A stretch of DNA of 64,000 nucleotides from Umbilicaria muhlenbergii. Its lineage: Eukaryota; Ascomycota; Lecanoromycetes; Umbilicariales; Umbilicariaceae. The stretch is from the NCBI GenBank assembly GCA_000611775.1, contig KK106984.1, forward strand, positions 3,573,341 to 3,637,340, given 5' to 3'. This document shows, one piece after another, positions 24,750 through 37,115 of this stretch. Every line of letters begins with the position of its first letter. Positions within the stretch are counted from its first letter, which is position 1. Below the pieces are notes generated by a model. The model did no database searches and was not told the DNA's origin. It was given only the letters and a program-made list of their open reading frames with translations. The translations under genes and the position numbers were made by a program.

Positions 24750-26010
24750 GCCTTGTCGCTCATGGCAAAAGACAGAGGCTAGTGCGGATGACAAAATCCT
24801 CCGCTGGTAGCTTGAGCTTCGAGGGGGATCGCATGGCACACGTTTCGTCCCGTGGCCCAGCCGTAGTCCCATGGTCCACCCAGCTGCCTTACTTTCCCAC
24901 TGCTACTCGCTCGGTGCCACACTACTGTGCTCCTTCTCACCGCACCACCCGCCTCGTTTGACAGCGCTTGCTTAGGTTTCAATGGCCCGCCAAATAGTGG
25001 CAGTGTGTCGGTGGGTGTGCTAAAATTATGATAGCCGTCGTGCCAAACCTTGGGTGCCCTTCCAGTCTCAGGCATGGGTCCCATGCTCAGTTCAAGGCAC
25101 TGGCTAGGGCAGACCCAGATAGCGGCATTGCCAGGAGATGATCAACTCGCCTGAGACGAGAGCCTGAGAGCCAGCTTCGATGCAATCATACCTCCAGTCT
25201 CCACAACGCGTCTATTGCCCAGCGCTCCTAACCCTGCCCAGACCGTCCCCATCGAGCCATCGTACATGATGGCAATCCACTGCCGAAGCTGTGGCGATGC
25301 TCCTCCGCGAGCCCGTGTCCTAATTTGAACACGCTTCCCTCTCCATTTCTTTGTTGCGTCCCAAGTATTCCTGATCCTGTCTTCTAGACTTCTGCAGCCC
25401 CAAGCCTTAGCTGCAACCCACATTCGTTCCCAACCAGATAGAGTACAAAACTATTCTGCCTCTCGTCAATCGTTTCGATCTCGATCACCCCTCAGCTTGG
25501 CCAGTCGCCTTTCCGCAATATACCCCCCCCCAAGCCCATCATCTTCCTCTATATTCTCTTCTCTTAGTTCTCTTCTTCTGACCACCTCACGACCAAGGCC
25601 TTCTCAACACCATTGCAGCCTCAGTCGTGTGTCTCGGGACCCAGAGGATACCTGCTGGCTGCTGTGAGGATCACTGCCCCTTATTACGGTCACTGCCTTT
25701 AGGTATGTAGCTTACCGTCCGTGTGTCACTGCGTCTGTGTGTTACCTTAGCTCAAAGGAGGGACTGACGATCAATCTTTCTGTATACAGTCTCGACCTCT
25801 TCCCCTCCACTGAAGGCCTAGCATCTTACTATCCTAATTACTCTCGGGCCTATAAGCCTGCCGTCAGCGTCATACACTCGTTACACACGCATCGCTGCCA
25901 CACCTACCGACGAACAACAACAGTCAGAACTCGTACGGCGCCGAAGGCCCTCCGCCATTGCTTGCTTCAAGCTCAGCAGCAGCTCGGACTAATCTGAGGG
26001 ACCAGCAACG

Positions 26011-29000
26011 ATGGGTTTGAAGAATTATTTCAAGGCTGGCAAGCCGGCAGCCGCAGCTCCACAACCAGCAACCGCACCATCACCACCGCCAATGAGAGAA
26101 AAGGAACCCAGTCGAACATACACAGACAACATGGAGTTGGGAAGCACACCAAGATTTGGCTCGTCCAGAGCATCCCTTGCACCATCAACACGAAGCTCGT
26201 TCGTGGACGACATCAAGCACGAGGTGATGGTCAACTACCTGTATCAACAACAGTGTTCGCATCTGTGGGTGAGCGATGGCAGTGGTGAGCTGGAAGGTGT
26301 TCTTTTGAGGAAGGCCAGGAATATCTATATGGCTTGTCCACCACAACTAGCACATTCAGCCTTTGCAGTTGCTTGTGCAGCTTTGAACTGTCAGGTGAGT
26401 TATTGTATCGGCTTGGTGCCAAGTTTTGTGACTGATAACCTTAGGTCGCCATGACGGTCAACTCGAGAGTCATCAAGACGTTCCTGCAATGGTCTCCAGA
26501 TGCCGTTGATGTGCCATTGATGAACGGTCTACGAATCCAGATTCTCCCAACCATCGAGGATCTCCCCCGTGCACGGAAACATCAATTCGCTGCTTTCATC
26601 GCTTCGGATGCTTTGCTTGTAGTATGGGACGATGAGGCCCTTCACCTCATTCAAAGAGCGAAGGCGATCGAATCGGAACTTATGGAACTTGTATGGCGGA
26701 CAGGAGAGCCCGAAGAAGTTGAGGAAGGCCAGATGAAGAAGGGTGCCAATGTCGCAGAAGTCGAGATAGATTCCGAGTCTGGAGAGATTATTCCCGAAAA
26801 GCGAGCAACACATCTCCTCAACACTATTCTCGTCGCATGTACACTCGTCCTCATCGTCACTGTGTTGGGGGCTGGATTCCGGGAAATTGCGATCGAAATT
26901 GCTGTGGATCACAAAATGGTCCGACTGGCGTTCTTGGCTCTTACTCCTGTCCAAATCTTCTTCACTCTGGTATGTTACTCCCACTCCAGGGATATCAGGT
27001 TCGATTTGAACAATGCTGACATTTCCCATCGTAGTTCTTTGCTCAGGTCATCGTCGGTTGTATCGCTCAATGCATCGGTCCCGTCCGCCAGATGCACTCC
27101 AACTCGAAATATTACTCCGCAAAGTGCCCACCACGGTTGCAGAATCGTGTCCTGCCCCACGTCACCATTCAATGTCCCGTGTACAAGGAGGGTTTGGCAT
27201 CTGTCATTGCACCCACTGTAAAATCCATCAAGCAGGCTATCTCGACGTACGAACTGCAAGGTGGTTCTGCGAATATGTTCATCAACGACGACGGTCTCCA
27301 GATCATTGACGAAGAAGAGCGACGTGCGCGTATCGAGTTCTATGCTGACCATTCTATCGGATGGACTGCTCGTCCCAAGCATGGCGCTAATGGTTTCGTC
27401 AGAAAAGGCAAATTCAAGAAGGTACGTCGTCATTTTATATTCAGCTCCTTCGCGGCTTCCTGGCACTTTGGCACACACCTTATATTCTGAATGCGCATTT
27501 TTCGCCTTATGAGTGTTGGTCGGCGAGTTCTTGGGTGGACCGAAAGAGCCGGAGTGTGGGTGATCGCGATCCTGCTGCATCGTGGCGTCCAATTATTGAT
27601 AACGCATCGCTCGACTCTCACTTCTACAACACCACTGCCCCCAACATATCTACGAAGGATGTAAGACTGACACAATCGGTTAGGCTTCGAACATGAACTT
27701 TGGTCTTATGATCTCCTGCAAGGTTGAAGATAAACTTGAGATGATCCATCGCCCCGACGATTGGACTCAGGCGGACGAGGCTCAGGCTTATGAGCGATGC
27801 CTAAAAGAGGTTCTAGAAGAAAATGGTGTCGCTTGGGCTGATGGAAACATCCGTGTTGGCGACTACATTCTCCTGAGTAAGTTTTTACCACACCTGACGA
27901 ATGGCGATGCAAAATGCTGATTAGTGTCCCCAGTCGACTCCGATACCCGTGTTCCTTCCGATTGTCTTCTCGATGCCGCTTCGGAAATGGAGCAGTCGCC
28001 CAACGTTGGCATTATGCAATTCTCCTCTGGTGTTATGCAGGTTGTCAACACCTACTTCGAGAATGGTATCACTTTCTTCACCAATTTGATCTACACCGCT
28101 ATCAAGTATACCGTATCCAACGGTGATGTCGCTCCTTTCGTTGGTCACAACGCTATCCTTCGCTGGTCTGCCATTCAGCAAGTGTCTTACGTGGACGAAG
28201 ATGGTTATGAGAAATTCTGGTCGGAATCCCACGTGTCCGAAGATTTCGACATGTCGCTCCGTCTCCAATGTAACCACTACATCATCCGTCTTGCCGCATG
28301 GGCTGGTGAGGGTTTCAAGGAGGGTGTGTCTCTTACCGTGTACGACGAACTGGCTCGATGGGAGAAATACGCCTACGGATGCAACGAGCTATTGTTCCAC
28401 CCTATCCGCAAGTGGCCATACAAGGGACCTTCAACCCCGTTGTTCCGTGAATTCTTGTTCTCCAACATTCGTTTCACCTCGAAGATCACTATCATCTCGT
28501 ACATTGGTACATACTATGCCATTGGCGCCGCCTGGATCATGACAACGGCCAATTACTTTGCCGTCGGATGGTACAACGGATACCTAGATAAGTACTACAT
28601 TGATTCGTGGAAGGTCTGGTTCTCGATCGTCATTGTCTTCAATGGTCTCGGAAACATTGCCTTGGCTGTGATGAGATATCGTATCGGCGAGCGATCATTT
28701 GGCTATGCTCGTAAGTTTCCCTCCGTCAGTACTACCTATGGCATACACTAACATGTAAATTTACCAGTTTTCGAGAACTTCAAGTGGATTCTCATGCTCG
28801 CGATCTTCTTGGGTGGTCTCTCGCTCCACGTCTCCGCCGCACTCCTCTCGCACATGTTGGAAATCAACATGACCTGGGGTGCCACGTCCAAGGAAGCTGA
28901 ATTCTCCAACTTCTTCATCGAAGTGCCCAAGGTCATTAAGAAGTTCAAGTTCAGCTTTACCTTTGCTCTTATCGGTATCGCCGGCATGATCGTGCTTGCA

Positions 29001-29132
29001 AAGGCGCCTTTTGTCCCGTACGACTGGAAGATCACCGATTTCGTCGCTATCCTACCCATGGCGACGGTGACAACCAGTCATTTGTTGTTGCCCATTGTGC
29101 TAAATCCCGCGTTGATGACTTTCTCGTGGTGA
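26011..29132 (+). CDS. GT2: Processive GT2 glycosyltransferase (fungal hyphal-growth type)
   Basis: Multi-pass membrane glycosyltransferase family 2 protein of 876 residues. Six exons: 26011-26394, 26445-26969, 27035-27421, 27684-27876, 27934-28710, 28768-29132. An N-terminal soluble part is followed by two membrane segments (about residues 245-270 and 285-320), then the GT-A catalytic core: CPVYKEG, NDDG, LLIDSDTR (DxD at 498-500), HVSEDFDMSLR (acidic pair 599-600) and ARWEKY (RW at 638-639, at the place of Q/RxxRW). At least four C-terminal membrane segments follow. It is related to cellulose/hyaluronan-type synthases and closely resembles the GT2 of Zymoseptoria tritici and Fusarium graminearum reported to be needed for hyphal growth on solid surfaces. 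The polymer made is unknown. Codons are mostly C- or T-ending throughout, consistent with high expression. Intron 3 is 262 nt, others 50-65. Confidence 0.9.
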
Positions 29133-30523
29133 TGATACTCGACTTCGGGGAATTTCATGTGCTCTTCGCTTCTCGTTCGCTCTTTTCTGTGCATACTGGC
29201 GTCGGACTTCAATCTCGTTATACATACTAACACCCTCGTTTATTATTATTATTCCTACTCACTCGAATTCCGAGCCGTCTTTGGATCGTCTCACGGAGGT
29301 TACCTACGTATACCATTCCTTGGTGTTTTTCGGGCCCCCGGAATTGGGCTGGGGCAGACATATAGACTTGGAGTTCTTTGACGGGGCTGTATTTCCTCCT
29401 TCGCGAGGGGGTGGTTTCACTACCATATATATAGCGGGCCGACATAATCTAATGGGCACCAGGCATGTTTTCTGGTTTTCTCTGCTGGCGGGAGGTGGAG
29501 GGGATTAGGGCGATAGAGGACTCCCCTCCCAATCGTTTTGAGATGGTAGCGCGCAGGGTGAAATAGTAGAGTCGTTGGTTGATGATGAGTCCGAACCACT
29601 CTTTAGATTGGAAGACATGGAGATGAAAATAATATAAACTCGTTTGATCAAATTGGTCTCCGTATTACTATGTGAAGGGAATGTATTTGAGGTAGAGTCC
29701 TGATAGGAAATAATACAAAGCCTTTCCCCGTTCCGTCTCCAGTTAATGCTTCATCACAGCCTTAGGAGCCTCGCGTGTAAGCAAGTAAAGCGGAAAGAGG
29801 AATCACCTTTGTGCGTCATATTTCATACTAATCATAGCTATTCATTACGATCTCACTTGTGCCGTTGTTGAATCCACCAGTGCCTTCAGAAGTCACCTCA
29901 AGCCAGCCCTTCGGACTAGTGTGTCGCTGAGCTGGTCGTAACAATTCACGACAGTCTAAAAAGAGAGAGATACGGATAGAGAGAGGTCAAGAAACATAAA
30001 GCAAGGATTAATGCTAACCCTTGGGCCTATCGATGCTTGCTTGAATTGGGGGCAGTCCCATTTGAGAAATTCCCAAACAAAAGCCAGGCAGGTGTCATGG
30101 CGCAGCCAAGACAGGACCAAGCGGTGGGAGGAGCAGGGAAACGCAGCCAAGCTCGCAGCCGTCGGCACGGCGGAGAGCTAGTGTCTTGAGGGGAAACCCT
30201 CAGCAGCGAGAAAACCTCGGAATGCGTTTGGGGCCGCTGGCGAGTTGGGATGGGAGCAGAGCAGCATGCTCGGTTCCGGCAGTGGGGATGGATGGATAGG
30301 CTGTCGTGAGGGTGTGCGAAGGATCGCTGCGATGCCGATTCCGGCATCCGTGAGGCTGCAAGCCTGACATGTACTCTTCGGCACCAGTGAACCGATGCAA
30401 GAAATCCGAGGTCAGATAAGGCTACCGTTCGCAACTCGTCTTCGTTGTCTTCTTTCAGGTGATCGATCCGTCGACGCAACTTCGACGACGAGCCTGACGA
30501 GTTCGAACGGTACAGTGTGTCCG
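29133..30523. other. Intergenic region after GT2
   Basis: About 1.4 kb, starting with an AT-rich likely 3' UTR of GT2. Open frames on the minus strand near 30027-30614 show no motif. An earlier in-frame start of the next gene at 30395 would fall in this region. Confidence 0.5.
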
Positions 30524-31978
30524 ATGGACCCCTCGTCAGCGGCGGAAGGGCCCGTGACTGCGCATTCGTCGACCACCAACACAACCGCTGATATCGACAA
30601 CTCTGCGCCGTCAAAGAGGTCGTCTCCTTTCGACAAGAAGTTCCAATTCATCGTCAACCCCGGCAAAGAGTCGAGAAAGGTCGTTCGAACGCATGTGATG
30701 CGAGATTTTTGGCGTCAACAAAGACGACAAGCTTCTCAGACCGAAGACAGCGAACCCAGGCCATCCGACGGGCTTCTCACCTGGCAATGGAAGACGGTTA
30801 GCCCGAGGAAAAGCAGATTCTCAAACCGCAAAAGAGGAACAGACCCGAGGCAGCTTCGTCTGGGAGATGGAGGCTCCGAGTGCTCCGGCACTGGCTCTAT
30901 CCCGCAAAATACGAAACTGGTACTTAGGTTGCAGAAACGCAAAGGCCAGAAGCAAGGAGGACTTTTGCCGTCTCGTTGTTCAAGCGTAACGTTCGACGAC
31001 TGCGAAGAAGTGCCACGCCCGCAGACTTTCTTGGGCGCTGGAAGGGTGGATCCTTTCAGGAGTCAGTGTCTCGATCTGGGATACAGGCAACACGAGTATT
31101 TGGATCAATGTATGCTCTCTTCGATTTCCTAATCGTGGAAGCCTTGCCAGATCCCTCCAAAGCCGGTCCAAGGTTCGGAACGCCCGAGTTTCTGACAGAA
31201 AACAGATGTGACATTGCTTTCATTGTCCGACTGCCCCCCAAAACTCCTGAACTCGGTTGTGCAGACGGTGTTAGCCGACCCGGCATCGTTCCACGCCGTT
31301 CTCTCCATGGTCACAAAAGCTTCTGCTCGCCTCCGCGGCGGAAAGGACTGTCTAGAATCGATCTGGCACAAGGGCGAGGCCATGCGGATGACAAACCAGC
31401 GTCTAGAGAACCCCAACCAACGATTCAGCGACGACACCATCGCCACCGTGGCGCAGTTCGCCTTTGCCGACCACGCATTCGGGGATCTTGATAGTCTGAA
31501 AATCCACGTCGACGGGCTCGAGATGATGGTACGTGCCAGGGGAGGCTTGACGGCTTTGAGAAACGAACCTCTGCAAATCACACTGAATTGGATCGATACC
31601 GCCAACGCCATCTTGAGTCGGACCAGTTTACGTTTTGGTGCCGACCCCGTCGAGTTGAGTGGGTATTGTAAAATGCTCGAGGCTTCCCAGTCTACGCCTA
31701 CTTCCCCCGCTGGCTCGAATTCGGACTATATTATTGTTTACAAGCCCAGGTATGAATGTATGATCGATCCCATGTTCGACCTCTACGAGGATTCTAGCTG
31801 TTTGGGAGGAGCAATGGACGACAGGTTCGTGCGCTTTTCGGCGTACTTGTCGAGTGTGGAGAATAGTATCCGCACCCCTTTTGGTTGGTTTTATCAGTAT
31901 GCGGATGAATCGGTGGGGGGGAGACAGGATGCTTTCCTACGGCAAGAACGGATTCGGAGGCAGAGGAGATTCATGTAG
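30524..31978 (+). CDS. Fungal regulator-like protein (Fungal_trans_2/DUF3468 type, no zinc cluster)
   Basis: Protein of 452 residues from two exons, 30524-31109 and 31206-31978. The 96-nt intron removes a stop and joins EYLDQ to YVTLLS in frame. The N-terminal part has FDKKFQFIVNPGKESRKVVR and RTHVMRDFWRQQRRQ, the usual lead-in of this large Pezizomycotina family; LGAGRVDPF follows before the intron. Exon 2 has DPASFHAVLSMV and DLDSLKIHVDGLEMMVRARGG, typical of the helical regulatory domain. No Zn2Cys6 motif is present, which is common for this subgroup, so DNA binding is not assured. The start is uncertain: an in-frame ATG at 30395 would add 43 residues. Role unknown. Confidence 0.75.
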
Positions 31979-34479
31979 GAGCTTGGTGTTTTGCGTGATG
32001 ACAAGGACAAGACGACCTCGTTATACGGGAAGTGCTTGAGCCAGTGAAAGAAAGTTCGAGCACATCGATAGTCTGACTGGAACCTCAGATGCCAGGTTAA
32101 CAGGGACATTGGTGCTGCTCGCCTGGTGAAGAGCACGAGCATATACCTAGCAGGTGGTGTTGGCGTCGCATACTCTGCTCATCAGGTGGTACTTGGTCCT
32201 CGTATGCTATACCATCGACAACTCGGGTCTCAAATACCATCTCCACCATTCGCACCGCAACAATGGAGAGGCACAGGTTCTGGCGGGCCAAAAATTAGTG
32301 ATAGATTGCCCATTGGCTTTCGACAAAGAGGCTTCTACGCGGCTACTCAACACTGTGTACAATGCTGTGGGACTGTTGGAGGATGGTCACAGAGGAAGCG
32401 GCGGCGGCGGAGGGAGACATTGACGTCAGCTTGTAGTATGCACGAAACATTTAGAGGGAACTTGCTAAGCCTGGCAAAGAGAATTGTCCTTAACAGAAGA
32501 TCTTCTGGGAAAAATCCCCACCTTTCGGTGCCAACTTGAGGGCTAAATCGCTGAGCACGCAATTCTTTTTTTCTCGCTACACCATATCAGCGTACCTCCC
32601 AGCACAATCTAATATGTATATCATCATGTATAATTTGTGCTCAAGATAGGCTAGATAGCTTTTTCATCTCTGTTCCTCAAGCATCCCGTCCTCGCTGCCA
32701 TTTCCCATCACCATACACGTTCCCACTCCCGCCTTTCCTTCTGTCATTCCCAACAACGCCGCTGCCTCCAGACACCGGCAAGCCCAGGAGACAGCATGAG
32801 CCTGCCGCACGTACAGCAAAAACATTGGAAGAGCACTTGATAAACCGCAGCGACTACGACGACCCCTTCAGCCCTGAGCCCGCGCAAGGCCATGGTCCAG
32901 ATGCGGGCTTCGTTCGTCGATTGCTTGCTCCGCGCCATACACGCATTTGCAGCGACGAGTTCGAGACGGAGAGGTAGTTTGCCAAGGACTGCGGTGTTGG
33001 GGCCGTCGCTGTTGATTACTCGTACGCCTGTTCCTCATCCACCCTGCTCCAGCCGAGTCAAGCACCGCTGCCGTCGAAGGCAATGGGTGAGCGCCGGCAA
33101 CTTGGACCATTCAGGCTTACCTGTAGCTTTTCCAAGAGTGCGGAGCTGGATCGTCATTACCAGGTGTGTTGTGTAGGTGGGAGAAAATGTAGAGCTGGAA
33201 TGAAGCTTCACAACGAAGGTTTGCTCGATGAGCAAAAAGCCCCTGTCAATGGGCACAAAATGCGACCACTTGGCTACGGGGCTTGTCCCACATCCACGGT
33301 CCTCGCTACCTTTCCGAACCAAGCGCGAGGCCTCGAACCTGGCCATTTTCCCTCGCCGTAGCTTCCGGTTGTTGTGGTTGGATTGCCTCAGCTGAGCACC
33401 AGTCCGAAGAAGCCGGACTAGTACTTGCGAGGGGCGTCCCTTGTCGAGATCGCCGCCTTCCCCGGCCGCCGACGATGCTACCTGCCAATCATCGTGCGTG
33501 CTAAGGTCACTTCCGACAATGCTGAGGATAGGCAGAAGGATCTGAATGAGATGGAGGTTATGCCGCTTGACTCCTTCTCAACAGTCTTGCGGCAGAGAGG
33601 TCATTACGTCGGTTGCTCGAGAACGGGCTCGTCGACGGCGCGTGGTGGGATAGCAAGAGGTGGTCTGACCTCGACGCGCGGGGCCTGAGTCGTATGGGAG
33701 GGTGGAAAGGTGCTGATGAAGTGATTCAATCAATGGTTGTTGATTAATGTTCGTTGTATAAAGAAGAGCATTTGTCGGCTTTGAGTGCTAATTCCGCTAA
33801 GGCTTGCCGGGCTTAACGGTCTTCCGTGCGACAGACGGGTATGGCGTCGCGGAGGAATGCATGGGGTCTCTGTAGATTTGAGTAATTTAGGTCGGGCAGT
33901 TGATTTGGAAAGGGCTGTCTTTTCATCCTGAATGAGATGAGGTATTGCATATATCTTGATGAGCAATGTCTCCGACAATGACCTGAGGTGCTATAACTAT
34001 GTATAGGAAATGACGATATCCTAAAATACAATGTCTGGATCCGGATTTTGAGGAGCAGATGCCCAGTCAGTATTAGATGTCTCTCAGAGGGTCCCCTGTG
34101 CCACACATCAACTCCATTACAACAGATTACTATAAACAGTAGCTGAAAGGGTTACTGCCAAAAGAATTGAAGAAAGATAAAAGAGGGATCGAAAAAGAAT
34201 AGAAGACAGATTCAAGAAGAATAAAAGGTAAGAGTAGAAGAGGAATTGAAGATAGATTGAAGACCAAAGACAACTAAAAAGGATTCCCACAAAGAAAACA
34301 CCCAGTCATAAACCATCCCACCAACCCTCAGCCCACCTTCACACGAGCACTACTCAAGCCCCAATCAGGCAGACAGAGACACTATCAAACCAACCAGCAG
34401 TGCACAGTTCAGACTCGAGGACCCCCTTGCCATGCCAAAGAGAAACACGCCTCTATAAACAAATCAGCACACACAGCTG
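31979..34479. other. 2.5-kb intergenic stretch with a purine-rich tract
   Basis: No supported gene. Between about 34141 and 34275 the plus strand is almost purely A and G with recurring GAAG/AAGA words, a low-complexity tract. Several minus- and plus-strand frames of 60-140 codons were examined and show only Ser/Arg-rich shadow-type sequence. Confidence 0.5.
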
Positions 34480-34827
34480 TTAGAAGATATCCAACCCCTC
34501 AAAATCCACCCGGAGGAACAAACTCTCGTCACTGATATAGTACCGGGGACCCCGCCGGCCTCTTCTTCCATAACAACAGCGCGCCTCGGACATCCTCCGC
34601 TCTTCGTCACCAGAGGTGCCTTGGTCGCTTCCTTGGAGAGAGAGCCGTTCGATCTGATGTAGCGCCTGGGTGTTTGGTCTTCGAGAGAGAGCAGAAGCCA
34701 CCCCACGGCTCCAATTCGATGACTTAGCTGCTCCCAATGAATCTCTCACTTCGGTTACACCAATCCAGAGAGCATCACAAAGCCAATACAGCACTGTCGG
34801 TCTCCGCTTTTCTATTCCACTAGCCAC
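34480..34827 (-). CDS. Possible small hypothetical protein
   Basis: An uninterrupted ATG-started frame of 115 codons that begins 115 bp after the NAC-alpha stop on the same strand. The last 25 residues (GPRYYISDESLFLRVDFEGL and on) look like ordered protein, while the middle is Ser/Arg-rich. No family recognised. It may simply lie in the NAC-alpha 3' UTR. Confidence 0.25.
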   Translation of the reverse strand: MASGIEKRRPTVLYWLCDALWIGVTEVRDSLGAAKSSNWSRGVASALSRRPNTQALHQIERLSLQGSDQGTSGDEERRMSEARCCYGRRGRRGPRYYISDESLFLRVDFEGLDIF

Positions 34828-34941
34828 AACTACCTAGCCCACCATTTTCCGCCACCCCTCCTCGAAGCCCGAACCCGCCTAGCTCTCAAGACCTTCCCTT
34901 CCCCACCCATTCTTCCCCGCTCAACCACCCCCCTCCCCCGC

Positions 34942-35821
34942 TTACACCGACAAACTCATAATAGCATTCACAATATCCTGCTGATTATCATGCAACGCCT
35001 TGACAGCCTTCTTCCTCGACACCCCCGCCTGCGCCATGACCAATTCAATATCCTTGGCTTCCAACCCGGAATCATCGACCTCCTCTCCGTCGTCGTCGTC
35101 GTCGTCCTTTTTGGCGTCGCCGGCGTCGATGGCCTTGCCTTTGCCGTCGTGCGAGTGGTCGTGGCCGGCGTGCGCGTCGCCGTTGTTGCCCGAGGCGCTT
35201 TCTTGTTGGGCGAGCTGTTGCACGGCGGAGGCTTGGGCTTGGGAGTTGAGGTCTTCGATTTTGGCTTCGCCGAAGATGCTGGGGGAGGGGGGATTTAGTT
35301 GGGGGAGGTGGGAGACGGAGGGTATATGGGGGAGAGAGGAGAGGGAGGAGATGAAAGGGGGGGAGAGGGGGAGGGGACATACATCCAGGTGTTGCTTGAG
35401 GGGGACTTGTAGACGTCTGGTTGGTTGATGACGAAGAGGATCTGGTAACATGAAAGATCAGCATCCGTACTCCACACAATAAAGATGCTCGTCCCTGGGC
35501 CGAAGTCGTCATGGAATATCCAAGCCGATGGGATAAGATATAAGATTAATAAAGCCGGAAAAAGCTCACGTTTTTAGGTCTCCTCAATGTAACCCTGGTA
35601 ATACCCGGAACATGCTTCAAGCCCAACTTTGCAATCGACTTCCTCGCCTTCTTCTCATTGCGCGAGTGGACCTGCACTGATGATCCGGCGGGGATTCCAG
35701 ACTCGGCATCACCGGCTGCAGCCTCGACTTCAGAGTCGGAGCTGCTCTCAGCCTCCTCAACCTCGGCCCCCTTCTTGGCGGGTGGATCGTCGGGCAATTC
35801 TTCTATGCGTGGGTTCGACAT
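34942..35821 (-). CDS. EGD2: Nascent polypeptide-associated complex subunit alpha
   Basis: Ribosome-associated chaperone subunit of 215 residues that pairs with NAC-beta at the tunnel exit. Three exons: 35821-35570, 35441-35383, 35278-34942. An acidic N-terminus ([18 protein letters not shown]) precedes the NAC domain ([49 protein letters not shown]). A His/Asp-rich linker with a run of Asp follows, and a C-terminal UBA domain ([20 protein letters not shown], then NAIMSLSV) closes the protein. Length and order match fungal Egd2. The Asp run explains the GTC repeats seen on the plus strand. It lies downstream of the eL14 gene on the same strand, both serving translation. Confidence 0.96.
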
Positions 35822-36480
35822 GGCGAACAGAGGACTACGCCATTGGAACATGGTTAGCTGGATGCAGCTAGGGAAAATCGTGGGTACTAGTGACAATGCT
35901 TGAGGTGGTGGGTTTGAGGTATCGCAATTGTGGGTTGGAGAGGTTCGGGCAGGGATGTTGCTATTTCCATATTGTTGGTATCTGAAGGGCAGACGGGAAC
36001 GTACCTGTACTAAGAGTGAATGGTTTGGAGTGGTGGGTGGAAACTTGTGAATTGATGTCCCAATGCAATTGCTGGAGATGCTGCGTGACGGCTCTTTGCC
36101 GAAGTGCGCGATGGGTTCTTGGCACACATAGCACCCTACAAGGCTGCCGAGTATGATCATCATGGAGTTCCCACAAGCACGACATGGCGAATACGATCAT
36201 GTGCTACACAGTTGGGAAAAGACATGCAAGCCGAGACCGCGGCGGTAGAACCACTTTCACAGCTACACAAGTCACAATGAATAAGCTGACGCAGCGGACT
36301 CTCGACTCCCAAGCGCCTGTACTTGTCCACGACAGGACAAGAGCACACATGCAGAAAGACATCATCGACGAGATGCTCAAAGCGGCTTGTTAGACTAGCG
36401 TACAGCTTTCGTAGCAGTTTAACACCCGATTTATGACATCCATCCATGCAATTGTCCAGTAGCTCATCGAAACCTCCCAT
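35822..36480. other. Intergenic, promoter of NAC-alpha
   Basis: About 660 bp between two minus-strand translation genes. Nothing coding seen beyond short shadow frames. Confidence 0.6.
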
Positions 36481-37115
36481 CTACGACTTGGCCGAAGCTC
36501 GTACCTTGGCATAAGCTTTGCGAACCTCGAAACGAGCCTGTAGAAAATCGATATTAGCAGACTCTTCTGTAAATCCCATAGACCCAGCTGCTGCTTCAGG
36601 TATCCCAGACGCCGCCACTTGCTCTCATTTCGAACTGCGATGGAGTGCACCCACCTGCTTCCGCAACCGCATAACCTTGAATCGCTCGAAATCTGATAGT
36701 GTGCGTCTCTTCTCCCTCTGTTCCCGCTTCTTCGCCCACGAGCTCTCATCCCATTTCTTCTCAATTCCCTCCTTCTCCCAAGCCTTGGCAACCGCACCGG
36801 TACCTGCTGCCCGTGGAAGTTTTGGGATGACGATCGGTGTGAGGATGACGTTTGCTAGGGAGATGGCGTGACGAGGGACGGCGGCTCGCTCTCTCGATGA
36901 GGGTCCATCAACGAGAGCCTGTGTTTGTAAAGTTAGAGCTCAAAATCCAAGGTCCATGCAACTCGAAATTGTGAAAGACATACGCGCTTGTGGTCGATGA
37001 TCTCGACAATGGTTGCCAGGCGGCCGGTGTGAGGACCGTTGATGAATAGGACAACGCGGCCGACTTCCACCATCCTCCACTGCGCGGCCTTGACATCGAT
37101 TTCTGCCTCACCCAT
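36481..37115 (-). CDS. RPL14: 60S ribosomal protein eL14
   Basis: Cytosolic large-subunit protein of 150 residues. Three exons: 37115-36984, 36918-36655, 36537-36481, with introns of 65 and 117 nt. Diagnostic sequence: [39 protein letters not shown] (KOW-like fold of eL14), then the basic helical tail [20 protein letters not shown] and [12 protein letters not shown], ending [14 protein letters not shown]. The first intron falls exactly between HKR and ALVDG. The length is slightly above yeast Rpl14 (138). A pyrimidine-containing, TA-poor leader precedes it, as usual for ribosomal protein genes. Confidence 0.96.

Larger units (their letters stand above)
20182..26010. other. 5.8-kb gene-empty stretch
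   Basis: The longest gap of the window. The biggest frame (21939-22568, plus, 209 codons) has no recognisable domain, no hydrophobic pattern and no codon bias I can see, so I do not call it. The last 500 bp (25500-26010) is CT-rich and is the GT2 promoter and leader; a GTATGT at about 25703 could open a leader intron. Holds the palindrome and tandem repeat listed separately. Confidence 0.5.

Noticed and set aside
26011-29132. First thought of as a chitin synthase
   Set aside because: It lacks the QRRRW motif and the chitin synthase N-terminal domain; the layout fits the separate fungal GT2 family.
33325-33348. B-box-like GGTTCGAGGCC on the minus strand
   Set aside because: No cloverleaf can be formed around it; the T-stem pairing fails.
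34141-34275. Purine-rich AG tract considered as part of a transposon tail
   Set aside because: No element body, target duplication or terminal repeat nearby; simple low-complexity DNA.
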